NCBI GenBank assembly: GCA_035500775.1
Contig: DATJWY010000326.1
Location: 1 to 13,954, forward strand
Direction: 5' to 3'
Source: DATJWY01 sp035500775
GTDB lineage: Bacteria; Pseudomonadota; Alphaproteobacteria; Acetobacterales; Acetobacteraceae
DNA length: 13,954 bases
Position 1 is the stretch's first letter, and the number at the start of each line of letters is the position of its first letter. The notes under the pieces were generated by a model. The model worked only from the letters and a program-made list of their open reading frames with translations. It was not told where the DNA came from and ran no database searches. A program made the position numbers and the translations under genes. This document shows, piece after piece, positions 13,065 to 13,954 of this stretch.

Positions 13065-13766
13065 ATGCAATTCGCCCCGTTTCCGTTCGGCAGCGTCGAA
13101 GGCGGCTTTCTGCTCGCCTTTCCCGCCTTGTTCTCCATCGTCAACCCGCTCGCGTCGGCGCTGATCTTCAGCCAGGTCACCTATGACCGCACCCATCCGG
13201 AGCGGCGGCTGCTGGCCAAGCGGGTGGGCGTCTTCTCGCTGCTGGTGCTGCTGGTCTCGCTCTGGATCGGCTCCTACGTGCTCAATTTCTTCGGCATCAG
13301 CCTCGCCGCCCTGCGTCTTGCCGGCGGGGCGGTGGTGGCGAGCAGCGCCTGGGGGCTGCTGAACGCGCCGGACGAAGTGCATGCCCGCAAGCAGGAGCAG
13401 GCGGCGCCGGCGACATCGGCCGTGGATGCCGCCTTCTATCCGTTGACCATGCCGTTCACGACCGGGCCGGGCACCATCGCGGTGGCCATCGCCCTCGCCT
13501 CCGAGCGGCCATCGAGCGGGGTTGGGGTGCTCCCCTTCTTCATGGGCACCACTGCCGCGGCGGTGGCGGTCGCGCTCTGTGTCTGGCTGCTCTATCGCTC
13601 GGCGGACCAGGTGATCGCGCTGCTCGGCCAGTCCGGCGCGCGGGTGCTGACCCGGCTCGCGGCGTTCCTGCTGCTCTGCATCGGCGTGCAGATCATGTGC
13701 AACGGACTGGAGGGTCTGGTCGGGCCGCTGATGCGCGCGGCCGCCCTGACGCCGGAAGCAGCCTGA
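13065..13766 (+). CDS. MarC family inner-membrane protein
   Basis: A 233-residue polytopic membrane protein with about six hydrophobic segments. Family hallmarks are the first segment GGFLLAFPALFSIVNPLASALIF, then LRLAGGAVVASSAWGLLN and the highly conserved PLTMPFTTGPGTIAVAIAL (about residues 126-144). A C-terminal RLAAFLLLCIGVQIMCNGLEGL follows. The family is named for E. coli MarC, once linked to multiple antibiotic resistance, a role later not supported; its substrate is unknown. The ATG follows GAGAG at 4 bases, a modest ribosome-binding site. It sits alone, with a hairpin-bearing leader upstream and a composite repeat 46 bp downstream. Confidence 0.93.
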   Translation: MQFAPFPFGSVEGGFLLAFPALFSIVNPLASALIFSQVTYDRTHPERRLLAKRVGVFSLLVLLVSLWIGSYVLNFFGISLAALRLAGGAVVASSAWGLLNAPDEVHARKQEQAAPATSAVDAAFYPLTMPFTTGPGTIAVAIALASERPSSGVGVLPFFMGTTAAAVAVALCVWLLYRSADQVIALLGQSGARVLTRLAAFLLLCIGVQIMCNGLEGLVGPLMRAAALTPEAA

Positions 13767-13812
13767 TCCCGGCTTCCGCCTTGGGGGATGATAGTTTTAA
13801 ATTGATCTATAG

Positions 13813-13912
13813 GAAGGCCAGGGGCGCCGCCCCTGGACCCCGCCGGGGCCGTACGGCCCCGGACCCCATTACTTCGTGGGGGTCTGGGGCCTCAAGGCCC
13901 CAGTGGGGTTTG
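13813..13912. repeat. Composite palindromic repeat, copy C (inverted pair)
   Basis: The left half has GAAGGCCAGG, then CCAGGGGC-GCC-GCCCCTGG (13818-13836), close to the last stem of copy A, and CCGGGGCC-GTAC-GGCCCCGG (13843-13862). The right half has GACCCC/GGGGTC and CTGGGGCC-TCAA-GGCCCCAG (13884-13903), the reverse complement of the stem-loop of copies A and B. So it looks like two elements facing each other. The marC-like gene ends 46 bp to its left. Confidence 0.75.
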
Positions 13913-13954
13913 GGGCGGAGTGGCCCAAGGTTCCGCCGCTCCGCAGGAGCGGTG

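Overview
The window is about 14 kb of GC-rich bacterial DNA. Gene content and order (tRNA-Gly, tRNA-Trp, secE, nusG, a SPOR-tailed transglycosylase lipoprotein, a double cold-shock-domain protein) and the style of the proteins point to an alphaproteobacterium, most likely Rhodospirillales/Acetobacteraceae. That placement is inferred from protein reading, not from a phylogenetic marker.

Layout. 1-514: the tail of an unidentified plus-strand gene converges on a small hypothetical gene. 726-1985: tRNA-Gly(TCC) with its promoter and terminator, then tRNA-Trp(CCA), secE and nusG. The run ends in a palindromic repeat instead of continuing into the ribosomal genes that usually follow (rplK). 2003-3259 (minus): SLT-SPOR lytic transglycosylase lipoprotein. 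3711-7563: a cell-surface module made of a polysaccharide-export type ABC ATPase without a permease, a WcbI-like protein with a 93-bp tandem duplication in its tail, and an OafA/YrhL-type membrane acyltransferase. A 496-bp gene-poor stretch lies inside this module. 7920-8480 (minus): PsiE-family membrane protein, divergent from amn (AMP nucleosidase, 8746-10206). 10294-11357 (minus): msrA followed by a creA-like gene. 11675-12313 (minus): a protein with two cold-shock domains. 12314-13064: a long gene-free stretch with hairpins. 13065-13766: MarC-family membrane protein.

Functional themes. The start is transcription and translation housekeeping: SecE for protein export, NusG for transcription elongation, and two tRNAs. 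The middle concerns the envelope: peptidoglycan cleavage, glycan export and acylation. The right half holds stress and metabolic genes that seem independently transcribed, apart from the msrA-creA pair.

Non-coding structure. Three copies of a GC-rich composite palindromic repeat sit directly behind nusG, amn and marC. They share a 20-bp stem-loop, CTGGGGCC-TTGA-GGCCCCAG (reverse-oriented in the third). Several other gene ends carry long perfect inverted repeats. I found no CRISPR array, transposase, phage gene or complete new defence system. The least explained items are the composite repeats, the duplicated WcbI tail, the hairpin-dense gap at 7564-7919 and the paired hairpins upstream of marC.
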